Positions 43,301 to 52,758 of a stretch of DNA of 64,000 bases are shown here, piece after piece. A model generated the notes under the pieces. It ran no database searches and had not been told where the DNA came from. It worked only from the letters and a program-made list of their open reading frames with translations. The DNA comes from Neurospora tetraspora (taxonomy: Eukaryota > Ascomycota > Sordariomycetes > Sordariales > Sordariaceae), in NCBI RefSeq assembly GCF_033439725.1, contig NW_026944386.1, positions 1,612,001 through 1,676,000 of the forward strand, written 5' to 3'. Numbering within the stretch: the stretch's first letter is position 1; every line of letters starts with the position of its first letter. Position numbers and translations under genes: made by a program.

Positions 43301-44301
43301 TGGTGAGGACGATGCCTGTGGGAGCGGTGGTGGGGGCGGGAGCGCGGGCGGCTTTGGATTTGTCCTTTGGTTTGGGGGTTTTCTTGGGTTTTGGAGGGGC
43401 TTGTGTCGAGGTGGTTGATGTGGTTGCTGCCGTCGTCTTGCTCTCTGTCGTCGTGGTATCCGTACCCGTAGCAGCAGCCGTAGCAGCAGGAGCAGGAACA
43501 GGAGCAAACTCCGGCACCTCCACCCCCGTCAACGGCCCCAAAAGTTCCGGCGTCTCCAAAACCGTCCTCTTCTTCCGCTCAATCAGATCCGGGAAATCCA
43601 CATCCACAAACTTGGCTCCCCCTTCCTCCCCCTCCCCCTTCGGAGAACAAGCATCCGGATACCTAGTCAAACACTGCCAAGGCAAAACATCACTTCCACA
43701 TCCCAAATTAACCACCACTTTCTTTTTCCCCTTTGCCTCTCCGGTCCGTTCCTCCCGTAAAAAATTGCGAACAAGAACATCAATGACGTGCAACCGAAAG
43801 TGATAACCGCGATTAATCAAAGGTGCGCGCCGCTGGAATTTCTTGACGAAGAAGCGGAAGAAATGGGGTTCGTTGGGGTAGTAGAGTTTTTCGACGGAGC
43901 GTTTGGAGACTATTGAGGAGTTGTTTGTCTTTTGTATTTGGGAGGCGTGTTAGTTTTGAGTGTGAGTGTGAGATGGGAGTGGTCTTGGAAGGGCTTGGAA
44001 GGAAGGAAGGGCTTGATGAGGTAGTGGGATAGAGGGATAGAGGGAAAGAGACGGGACCGGTTGGGTACATGAAGAGGAGGGGAGATATGGGGGATGGGGG
44101 AAAAGGACGTACACCCATAACCTGATCATCCTGAGCTTTTCTCGGATCTTTGGCATGCTCATTATGAGTGGTGCTCGTTCCGTCTGTCGTCGTCTTTGGC
44201 TTCTTTTGTTTCTTGGTACTATATGTGACCTTGGCCGGTGCAGCCTCGGCAGCCGGCTGCTGCTGAGTTATAGCTGGAGTGACCTCCTCCGTGGTCTCCA
44301 T
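40356..44301 (-). CDS. PPM2: tRNA wybutosine-synthesising protein 4 (PPM2/TYW4): methyltransferase, kelch-like and JmjC-like domains
   Basis: Four exons (44301-44113, 43928-41259, 41178-40888, 40832-40356) give 1,208 residues. TYW4 carries out the last methylation and methoxycarbonylation of wybutosine next to the anticodon of tRNA-Phe. Visible in order: a Lys/Thr-rich start, a leucine carboxyl methyltransferase-type domain with SAM motif VVNLGCGSDVLPWQ and DVDFPDLIERK, a kelch-like middle (MCHSLTDLGNAQLLVGGRAS, ALLAGGRG, LVLGGV, LVIMGGG) and a JmjC-like end (MWLHYD across intron 3, GGSKRMILFPP, PGDVLFLPPLWLH). Low-complexity Thr/Pro/Lys inserts lie at about 190-235. Yeast Ppm2 has the same domain order, so this is a full-length ortholog. 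Confidence 0.93.
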
Positions 44302-44851
44302 CTTACAAACACTCCAACTGAATGTGAAGGTTTTAATGTGTTGTTGTGAGAGGAAGAATCAGACTCATGAGTTGAGTTGTTGAGTGAAGAATGGCAAAAG
44401 AAAATGGAAAAGTCGATGCCCAATTGGTCAATTGCCGCGCTCGATGCAACGCACGGTTGCAAGATTCAAGTTCTGGACTAGGGGACCGTGTTTGCGCGGT
44501 TGCAGATACACTGTGGGTTGAAGTCGGCTACAGTAGCTCCAGTCCTTTTTGAGCTCTGTCGAGGTGAGGGTTTGGCAACAACGGAGGTAGCACAATACGA
44601 TTTTGACGGTTATATCAACATGAATAGTTGCAATCTGTCTGTCTATATGGACAAGTAAGCGCGGTATGTTACAGACTAAAATACCCAAAATGGAAAAAAA
44701 AAGCTAGCCGCTGGACGTCATGTCCCGTATGTAGTGAAACCAATTAGCCAAGATACCATGCCACAAAAACTCCAGAAAGCCCTTGAATGTCAGATGATGC
44801 CCATATATGCTCCATATTCCCAAATTCCCCAGATATCCCTCAAGATCCCGC
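44302..44851. other. Intergenic between PPM2 start and MCH1-type gene end
   Basis: PPM2 promoter and 3' flank of the transporter. A 9-A run lies at about 44694-44702. No gene seen. Confidence 0.4.
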
Positions 44852-46642
44852 TTAAACCACAATCCCCCTCTGAGCCCACCCATTCTTCCCCTTCCAAGCC
44901 CACAACACCAACCCACACGCAACCCAAACACTGACGGCCATGGCCCAAAACGCCGAAGCATAGCACTCACTCCCATAGCAAAACTGATCTTCCTCCCCGC
45001 CTTGCTTATTAGAAGCCGCCTTCTCCACCCCCGACTGGTAAACAGCCGAGTACACCAGTCCCCAAAACGTCGCGCCAAGAGCAGGGAACATGGCCACGAT
45101 ACCCCAGTTGGTCGCAAAGTTCTCGACGCCCCAGATCACGGTGATGATGATGGGCGTGAGAGAGAACACAGCGCCGTAGCCGGCACCGACCAGGCCCGAG
45201 GCGACCCAAAAGCGCTCACCGTGGTTTTGGATCCAGCCTGAGGCGAGGGCGGCTAAGCCGACGGAGAGGGCAACAGCGAAGAAGAGCAGGAAAGACACGC
45301 GGGAGAGGGAGAAGCGCTTGCGCTCGAGGGTGCCGGAGGAGGTGATCTGGACGTGCCGGGCCTGCGGGCTAGGAGCGAGGAGGTCGGTCAGAGAGCCGGT
45401 GAGGAGGCGGACGAGAGTGCTGGTGATGCCGACGATGGAGACGTGGGTGGCTGCGGAGGTGGGTTCGCCGACGAATTTGAGATGGGGCGGGTAGAGTGTC
45501 TTGATGACGGTGCCGAGGTTGTTGATGAAGGCCTCGCCGGGGCCGATCATGAGGAAGAAGCCGAGGGCGAAGCACCACATTGTGTGGTCGGTCAGGAATC
45601 GTCTGGTTTCGGCGTTGAGGACCCACGTTTTCTTGATGCGGGCGTTGTCGTCTTCTTCTGAGTCGGAGTCGTCGGCCTTGGAGGGGTCGAGGATGCCGGC
45701 GCTTTCCATGTCGAGGGGTGATTGCTCGACGGCGCCGTAGCCTGGTCTGTCTGCGGTCCTGCTGCCCTGGAGGAATGCGCTTCCGTCTAGGTAACCGCTG
45801 CGCTCCAGTTCTTCGACTGCTTCGTCGATTAGATCCTCTTCGTCAACGATCTTCAAGCCGAATGTGCCCAAGCAGCCAACTACAAGCAGCAGGACGCCAA
45901 GGAAGATGAAGAAGTGGAAGACGTCCAAGTCGCCCTTTGTCCCATCCGCGAATCTCTCATAGAACACACGGCTTCCAAGCTGACTCTGCCACATCCCGCT
46001 CAGACCAAACGCCGCAATAGGGACCGCAAGCGCCAACCCACGATGTTTCCCCCTTCCAAAATTCTTTGCGCACGTCGCCACAGCGCTCATATACATGGAG
46101 CACGTTCCCACGCCAATAAACACAAACGCAGCAATCATAGCCCAATATGCCAATCCACTCGTGTCCTCGCCATCACCACCGCTACCCAACGCCGCCCCCT
46201 CGGCCTCCCGCTTATACACGCCCGCAGCCAGCCCATATCCAGCCGCAAAGAACAGCGCCGAGACAAACGACAGCGGTCCCGGCCCTACGCGATCACACAT
46301 GTATCCCAACAGCGGCACGGGCATGTATGTGGCGATTGAAGCGGCGCTCGACAGCCCGTTGACCTCGAACTGGGTGTAGTGTAGACGCTCCTGGAAGATG
46401 TGGCCGTACATGCTGAAGATGGTTATGGAGCCGGCGCAGAGGGAGGAGAGCAGGGCCGAGGCGAAGGAGAGGTTGCGGGCGGAGGCGGCGGCGGCTCGGG
46501 AGGTACGGCCATTGTGGTGACGACGTCGGGACGGGGAGAGGGAGCGGATGGAAGAGGCGCATGAGGAGGCCGAGTCAGATTGGAGGAGGGGGGTCGAGGA
46601 AGAGATTTGGTCCGGCCGGGGGGCCGGAGTGGGTGATGCCAT
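44852..46642 (-). CDS. Major facilitator transporter, MCH1 / nodulin-like type
   Basis: A single exon of 596 residues from the ATG at 46642. A Ser-rich cytosolic N-terminus with an Arg-rich patch (SPSRRRHHNGRTSR) leads into about 12 membrane segments: LSSLCAGSITIFSMYG, LSSAASIATYMPVPLLGYMCDRVGPG, WAMIAAFVFIGVGTCSMYMS, and after a central acidic loop (DDSDSEEDD) FALGFFLMIGPGEAFINNLG and the rest. The GYMCDRVGP motif is the loop 2-3 signature. This is the family of yeast Mch1, related to monocarboxylate porters by sequence, though Mch1 does not move monocarboxylates; the substrate is unknown. It is probably vacuolar, as Mch1 is. The divergent neighbour starts 1.07 kb away. Confidence 0.85.
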   Translation of the reverse strand: MASPTPAPRPDQISSSTPLLQSDSASSCASSIRSLSPSRRRHHNGRTSRAAAASARNLSFASALLSSLCAGSITIFSMYGHIFQERLHYTQFEVNGLSSAASIATYMPVPLLGYMCDRVGPGPLSFVSALFFAAGYGLAAGVYKREAEGAALGSGGDGEDTSGLAYWAMIAAFVFIGVGTCSMYMSAVATCAKNFGRGKHRGLALAVPIAAFGLSGMWQSQLGSRVFYERFADGTKGDLDVFHFFIFLGVLLLVVGCLGTFGLKIVDEEDLIDEAVEELERSGYLDGSAFLQGSRTADRPGYGAVEQSPLDMESAGILDPSKADDSDSEEDDNARIKKTWVLNAETRRFLTDHTMWCFALGFFLMIGPGEAFINNLGTVIKTLYPPHLKFVGEPTSAATHVSIVGITSTLVRLLTGSLTDLLAPSPQARHVQITSSGTLERKRFSLSRVSFLLFFAVALSVGLAALASGWIQNHGERFWVASGLVGAGYGAVFSLTPIIITVIWGVENFATNWGIVAMFPALGATFWGLVYSAVYQSGVEKAASNKQGGEEDQFCYGSECYASAFWAMAVSVWVACGLVLWAWKGKNGWAQRGIVV

Positions 46643-47710
46643 TTCGGCGGGTTCGATGGTGTTGTCGCTGTTTGTGATGTCGTGAAAAAAGGATCGAGGA
46701 GGATGGATGGGAATACAAATTTGATGAATCGGGGGAGGTAGAGCCGGAGATCGTGAACGAGGGCCTGGTTTAGAGAGGCCGCGGTTGATAGTGTTTTAGC
46801 GGGAATGCTGCGGTTGCATTCAGGTTGTCACAGGCTCGGACCCAAGCCTAGAGTAGAAGGTGAGAAGAAAGGTAAAATCACCGTCTTACAAGAAGGGAAG
46901 AAAGGATGGAAGAGGCGGAGAAGAAAGACAGGACGAGAGTCGACGATGGAATGAGTGCTCTCCAATCGATAACAGCGACTGCAACGATGACGGAGGCTTG
47001 ACTCAATTGGTGTTCAGGTGACTGCAATCACGAACGCTGCAATCACTGATCGGTCCACCAAATCAGGGCGCGAATGCAGGGCTAAATTCCCGCTAACAGA
47101 GAGTGGGCCACGGCGTGCCTGGCGGAAAGTGGGTCCGAGCACCAAAATGCGGAGAGATCCACATATCACTGGGTCGGTTTGTCACCGCCTCCAACCCTTA
47201 CCCTCGCACTCGTCCTTCCCTTGATGCAGTTCCGGAGATACTCTTCAGTTACAGTTCTACGACAGCAGCAAAGACTCGGCATAGCAGTTTCACTATTCAT
47301 TCGACCCGCGGGTCAATTGACGGCGCTGCGGTGCTACCAAGCACTCTATGACTCAGGACGCTGTCGCACGTGGTTCGACGAGATACGCTCACCATCTCGA
47401 GCGTGCAAGTCCCAGGTCAAGTTCTTGAATCTTGATGGGTTTGTTTCGATCCTTACGGCGTCAAAACGCCGAAAGTTGATATCCGAATGACAAATCAACC
47501 AGAGTGTGCTGCCGCTGGTTGGTCGGCGGGACGGGTCTTGGTAATCGACAGAGGTTGTCAGCAAGTCAGATGGTATTCAAGTTCGGTGAATTCTGTCGAC
47601 TATTAAAGCTTTGTTGATCCTCAAGGTCATGCTAGATTTTCAACATCAACTCTTTCCTCAGTATATGCCGTTATCTTGAGCATTAAAGCGTTCCCACGAA
47701 AACAGCCAGG
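46643..47710. other. Divergent promoter region
   Basis: 1.07 kb between the transporter and the small gene at 47711. Purine-rich on the plus strand near the transporter start (46680-46940). No gene seen. Confidence 0.4.
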
Positions 47711-48277
47711 ATGCCTCTCACTCAATATACAGAAACCAATGCGCCTCTGCCGGTGGTAATCATTGGCAAAAGGGTTGAGATTGGAAGTGCTGTTGCTGAA
47801 GGCCTGCTGCCGGATATTGAAAGTGCGTATCTCAACCAGAACTCCCTTTCTGATCTCAACTGCCCAAATTTCTAACATTAGAACCCAGCAATCCACTTCA
47901 TCCAATCCCTCGAAGCAGCTTGTGCCGAGCTCCCCCATATCTTTGCCGGCCACGCGCCTCCGGAAGTCTCCCTGCCAAACAATGTGGGAACACACAAGTA
48001 CGAGAGACAGTCCCGGGCAGTCATCATCGGTCGAGCCTTTTTGGTCGAAGAAGTTGAAGAGATGCGAGCAAGCTGTGCCGGGATTGCCAAGGAGCCTGTA
48101 GCTTGGCTGCTTAATGACCCTTCGGTTGGACCGCCGCCGCTGCCGGTTGACGGAGCACTGCCTGGACCAGAGTATGCGTTGAAGGCAGCGGTGTTGGCTA
48201 GAGAGGTGCTTGCGCAATGGCTTGGTGGGGACGCGAGTGACGGTGGTAAGGTTAAGGATCAAGTTCTTTTCTATTGA
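47711..48277 (+). CDS. Small conserved-looking protein of unknown function, 166 residues
   Basis: Exons 47711-47822 and 47889-48277; donor GTGCGT, acceptor CCCAG (the nearer TTAG would break the frame). The start reads MPLTQYTETNAPLPVVIIGK and the second exon IHFIQSLEAACAELPHIFAG, then VIIGRAFLVEEVEEMRASC and VAWLLNDPSVGPPPLP. VVIIGKRVEIGSAVAEGL has the look of a nucleotide-binding beta-alpha start, but the Gly pattern does not fit a Rossmann fold and I make no claim. It may be related to a fragment of NAD(P)-binding NmrA-type proteins. No membrane or secretion signals. Confidence 0.62.
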
Positions 48278-48644
48278 GCTAAGTAAGGTGTGGTGAGCTC
48301 GTATTCCTGATGAACACTCTGTTTTCTTTTCTCTGCCTCCCATTTACTACTGAGGAAAAGCCCTGTGTCAGTCGTGGCCAACCCTCCTCTAAACTGCTGT
48401 ATTTATTCCAGACTGCGGTACTGCATCCCTCGTTTGAATTTCTCTTCCTACAAGCATCCAATATTGACAATCTTCCCAATGCTTCGCCTTGTTGTTCTCT
48501 AAGCCATGACGAGTAGCAGGCGAGCAGACTTCGGCAAGATGCAGTAGTACCCTTGGCGGAATTCTACCAAACCCTAACCCTGGGGACTGGGCACGCTTGC
48601 ATCGATATGAATGCTTTTTTCCGTAACATCAACCACTCTCAATC
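48278..48644. other. Intergenic, promoter of the F-box gene with a telobox-like motif
   Basis: AAACCCTAACCCT at 48569-48581 lies about 65 bp upstream of the F-box gene's ATG, the same motif as at 21461-21475. No gene seen. Confidence 0.45.
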
Positions 48645-50823
48645 ATGAGGGGAGTCAAACGTCTTCGATCCGACGCCGGCTTCTCTGATGTTTTCTCAGC
48701 CATACCCGAAGCCATGCAGAATTCGCTCGCTCAACAGTTCGAGGCTCTCGGGCCAGACGTCGGGTTGCGGCTGGCCAACCTGCGCACTCTCCTCTCGTCT
48801 CTCACGCCACAGGAAACGCGCTTCATGAGACTACATCTCCAAAGTTTGCCCGCGCCAGCAGACATTATCTCTCGTTTTCCGGCTGATATTCTCGTTGAGA
48901 TCTCCCCATACCTGTCCGCCTTGGATATAGTCAGCATACTAAACGTGTCCAAGACGTGGAGAAAGGCGTGGTCTCAACGCGATGTTGTGAGGGCTCTGGC
49001 CAAGCACCACATGCCCAGTTTTCTCCAGTTCTACGCTCACCGAAACAGATTACAATCCCCCCAAGATTGTACAGACCAAGACTTGTTCAATTCCTTCCAC
49101 CAAGCTGCTCGCAAGTTCACTATCAGACAGCAGGGCTTGTTCCAGTCCACCATTTCCAACCCTGCCCCGTGGCTTCACTTTGTCACTCGCGACAGGTTCT
49201 TCACCTTGGAGCCTACCGATAACATAAGAGACTGGGACGATGTTTTCCCAGACGGTGATTTTGACGATCAATTCCCCGATGATACTCCCATTGAAACAAA
49301 TGTACCCAAGCCATGGGGGCGTTGGGAGTATTGTAATGGAAAAGTGGCCTGGCAGCCCGAGGCCACTGATATGAACCTCGCGTCTCTCACATTTGTAGAC
49401 GACTTGCGGAGCCAACAACGCAGAGTTTACCAAATTCCCAATTCTGTGGTTCTCCATGGTTCTCACACCTGGTTACAGGCTTTGGGCAATGAGCTGGTCG
49501 TGGTATCGGCACACAAGACCTGGTTTGTCCCCGCGTTCCAACATTCTTCTCCATACCTTACATACTAATCTCTCTATCAGCCACGCATGGGACCTCGAGA
49601 CGGGTGAACATGATTCTGTGACGCTTCCATCTGCCGATATCTATCAAGTTAGAGTCGAGGGGAAGCGTGCATATATCTTGACCCACAACTCCAAGGTGTA
49701 TGTTTGGACGTTTAGACGTGGTCTTCGGGAAGTTGACACAAGCGCGGCCGGTGAAGACGGCATTGACCACGTCGTCGAAGCTGAACAAAACGAACCTCTC
49801 CAGGAGGGCGAGGAAAGGGAAGGCCTATTTGATATCCTTCCTCACCCACTTCTCGATGATACGTTCTATCTTCTATCTTTCAAAGAAGAATCCGACAAAA
49901 TGCTGGTGGTCCACGAATTCAACCACAATGGGACCTTACGGTTACATACCACAACTCTTCCTGAGGTCTATTCTCTTACTCGGAAGTCGGGTACAGGTGA
50001 TTTCGACTTCAAAATCAGTTCTAGACGTACAGGACGCAACGATGAAGTTCCCGTAGGAGACTACTTCCGCATGTGTACGCACAAGGTCGATCCGTATGGC
50101 AACTACGCCATTTGCCAAATCTTCATCCCAGGGCGGCTTCTCAAGCCTGAGGGGTTTCGAGGGCCCTACGATGATAGTGACATCGACTACAACTATCCGT
50201 ACTACCTCGATGAATTTGATGACCATTACCTTGGGTATACGGTCTTCTTTAACGCTTTGACAGCCTCGGTCTCGACCTCCCCATTCATATCTAACTTATA
50301 TCCTGGTCACTTCTCACCCTCACCCACACGTTGGGGCGGCCAGCAAATCGAACTTATCCGCGCCCCCACCATAAGAAAGGACTTGCGTTTCCGCATGCTG
50401 TTGGTATCGGAGTTAAACGGCCAAAAGCGTCCGGAGTCGATGGATGATCTTCCTGTTTATTGTCCGTCGTCACTTAACTCGCTCAGGGAGTTTCTCCCCG
50501 TCAATCACCGGTTTACAGAGCGCCTCGCCAATACACCCGCAAAGCCGGGAAAGATGATGCACGGTTACAAATGTTCCAACATTGTCTCACGATATCTGAC
50601 CGAAAGGCGCGAAGTCATTCCCTCTATTCAACCACAATACGGTCTTGATATCACTTTCGAATACGATCAATTGACAGATCAGGGCGCTGATGGAGATTTT
50701 GATCAAGATAACACCTCATTTGAGCTAATGGCGGACGAAGACTTCCTTCTCTGTGTCGGTCCAATGGGTTACGTCGCATGGAGCTTTTACCACGATATGA
50801 AAGACCTACAAGTAAGGCCTTGA
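48645..50823 (+). CDS. F-box protein, about 706 residues
   Basis: Exons 48645-49522 and 49581-50823 (donor GTTTGT, TACTAAT branch, CAG acceptor). An F-box is visible at about residues 73-115: DIISRFPADILVEISPYLSA, then SILNVSKTWRKAW. F-box proteins bring substrates to SCF ubiquitin ligases through Skp1. The rest resembles the fungal F-box proteins with a beta-propeller-like back half (SHTWLQALGNELVVVSAHKT, AWDLETGEH, KVYVWTF), which would bind substrate; an acidic insert (DDSDIDYNYPYYLDEFDDH) lies at about 495-520. At the end, DLQ is followed by GTAAGG, a possible donor to a further exon at 50908, so the C-terminus is not certain. Confidence 0.8.
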
Positions 50824-51144
50824 ATGATTCCCAACCGCAGCTTGCAAGAGCTTGATCCGCTTGTCAGTCTAGCTCTTGTGATACACTACCCTGGCAATAT
50901 CTTTTAGACCAAATTCCGGGGCCTACTGTGGTTGGGACAGATCAACTGGGGTCCTAAACTCGCAAAATCGCGAGAACTGAGACAGTCACGATGGAAATTG
51001 CTTGCCTTTGCAACAGTCCTATGGGGGCACATTCATAGCTACCCTTTCAATCAACACACCCGTTCGACGATGCAATTGTGCAGTTGGAGCGTTCAAAGTC
51101 GATTCACCTCAGTTGCACTCTCGGTATAGACAAACGACCAACGA
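50824..51144 (+). other. Possible extra F-box exon and convergent 3' flanks
   Basis: Skipping 50815-50907 as an intron (GTAAGG, CTTTTAG) would continue the F-box protein in frame with TKFRGLLWLGQINWGPKLAK and stop at 51129. This is plausible but unproven. The end overlaps the 3' side of the converging transporter. Confidence 0.35.
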
Positions 51145-52758
51145 CTATTGTGTCTTTTCAGCTTTCCCTTTCAACCACCTGAACCCCTTCCGCACCTCAT
51201 CCCCCACCTTCTCTTTGTTTTCCCTCGCCCGTTCCAGACCTCCCGGCTTCAGACCCCCAGGAAGCAACCACCACATCAGCAAGATAAACACCAAAATAGC
51301 CAACACAATAGGCTGCAAAACTGTCACGCCCTTCTTTTGGGCAATCGCGCCCACCGCAAATGGGAAGATGGCCGCACCACCACCGCCAAAGGCCGCGGCA
51401 AACCCAATTGCCGATACATGATATCCAGGCGGCAACAGCTTCGTAGCCGACACAATAGCAGCGGGGAACAGCGGACCGAGAAAGAAACCCAGGAACGACA
51501 CAAAGATGGCCGAGGCAACGAAGCTCGGTACCAGCCAGTACAGCAGCTGCAGCGCGATGCATAGCAAAAGATATCCCGAGATGGCGAGCTTCTCCCCGAT
51601 GCGGCCCGTGATGAAACCCAACACCACTCGTCCCACCGTCAGTCCCAGCCAGAAGAAAGTGACAGTCAACCCAGCATTGAAGGGTTCCGCATGCCGCACC
51701 TTGAGCATGAAAGTCACGATCCACCCGCCAAGGGAGACCTCAGCGCCGACGTAACCGAGGAGGAACATGGCAACAATCCAAGGGATAGGATCACGCATGA
51801 CCGTGCGAGTTGTCGTCCGTTGATTGCCTCCTTCGTTTTCTCCGCCAGCATCACCACCTTCCTCATCAGCATCAACATCAGCAACATCCCCCACCGATTC
51901 ACTCTCCGCAATCCCCCTCCGATAAACCTCCTTCGTCGCCGTCCAAAACGCCGCCGTCATCGCCACCAGCTCGCTCCCATTCAACCCCACCATCACATAA
52001 TAAAACGTATACCACTCCAGCCCGCCTTTCGTCACCATACTCGTGGCAATCAACGGCCCGATCGTCGCCCCCAGGCCATAACACCCGTGAATAATCCCCA
52101 ACAACTCATTAGCTGATCGCATATTCCCCACCCACGCATTCCACGCCGAGTCCTCAATTCCGTTTCCGAACCCGGTGAATAACATCACCACCGGCAACGC
52201 AGGATAAGGGGGGTGACATGCCATTGGTATAAAACCTATCAACCGACAAAACGGACCGAGGATGGCGACGCCGCGTTGGCCGAAGTGGTGGTGGATGAGA
52301 TTGTTGAATAGGGCAGCCAGCAAGTAGCCGACGAAGGGAGATAAAAAGACGAGCGAGACGATGGTGTAGGAGATGGAGTAGTAGGTTTCCAGGTAGGGGA
52401 TCAGGGCGCCGATGGCGCCGTCGGACATGCCCATGAGGATGAAGGAGTAGCAGATTAGGAGGAAGCGGGAGATGGAGGTGCGGGAGGCGTTCCAGGTTGT
52501 TTTGTTTTGGTCGTGGTCGGGTTGTTGTTGTTGGGGGCTGTTGGGCTGCTCGAGCTCGGGTTCTTCTTGCTTTGAGGATTGTTTGGCTGTGGTGTTGTTC
52601 TTGGACTCGCCTTCAATGGGGATGGCGGAGGGCTTTTCGGAGTTGTGGTCGTGGTCGTGATTGGTGTTGTTTGATATTGTTGGGGCTGGTTGGATGTTGT
52701 GCAGTTGGTGGTCCATCTTCTCCGGGTCGGAGGGCCCAGGGGTGGTTGAGGAGGCCAT
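51145..52758 (-). CDS. Major facilitator transporter, BSC6/FucP-like
   Basis: A single exon of 537 residues. A hydrophilic N-terminus rich in Asn/Gln/His/Pro (residues 1-95) leads into 12 predicted membrane segments: RFLLICYSFILMGMSDGAIG, SISYTIVSLVFLSPFVGYLL, HHFGQRGVAILGPFCRLIGF and so on, with a hydrophilic acidic loop (DVADVDADEEGGDAGGENEGG is the core) between segments 6 and 7, then WIVAMFLLGYVGAEVSLGGW and FFLGPLFPAAIVSATKLLPP. This layout is that of fungal FucP-related facilitators such as yeast Bsc6. The substrate is unknown. The C-terminus is basic and short. It is convergent with the F-box gene, with about 320 bp between stops if the latter ends at 50823. Confidence 0.88.
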   Translation of the reverse strand: MASSTTPGPSDPEKMDHQLHNIQPAPTISNNTNHDHDHNSEKPSAIPIEGESKNNTTAKQSSKQEEPELEQPNSPQQQQPDHDQNKTTWNASRTSISRFLLICYSFILMGMSDGAIGALIPYLETYYSISYTIVSLVFLSPFVGYLLAALFNNLIHHHFGQRGVAILGPFCRLIGFIPMACHPPYPALPVVMLFTGFGNGIEDSAWNAWVGNMRSANELLGIIHGCYGLGATIGPLIATSMVTKGGLEWYTFYYVMVGLNGSELVAMTAAFWTATKEVYRRGIAESESVGDVADVDADEEGGDAGGENEGGNQRTTTRTVMRDPIPWIVAMFLLGYVGAEVSLGGWIVTFMLKVRHAEPFNAGLTVTFFWLGLTVGRVVLGFITGRIGEKLAISGYLLLCIALQLLYWLVPSFVASAIFVSFLGFFLGPLFPAAIVSATKLLPPGYHVSAIGFAAAFGGGGAAIFPFAVGAIAQKKGVTVLQPIVLAILVFILLMWWLLPGGLKPGGLERARENKEKVGDEVRKGFRWLKGKAEKTQ

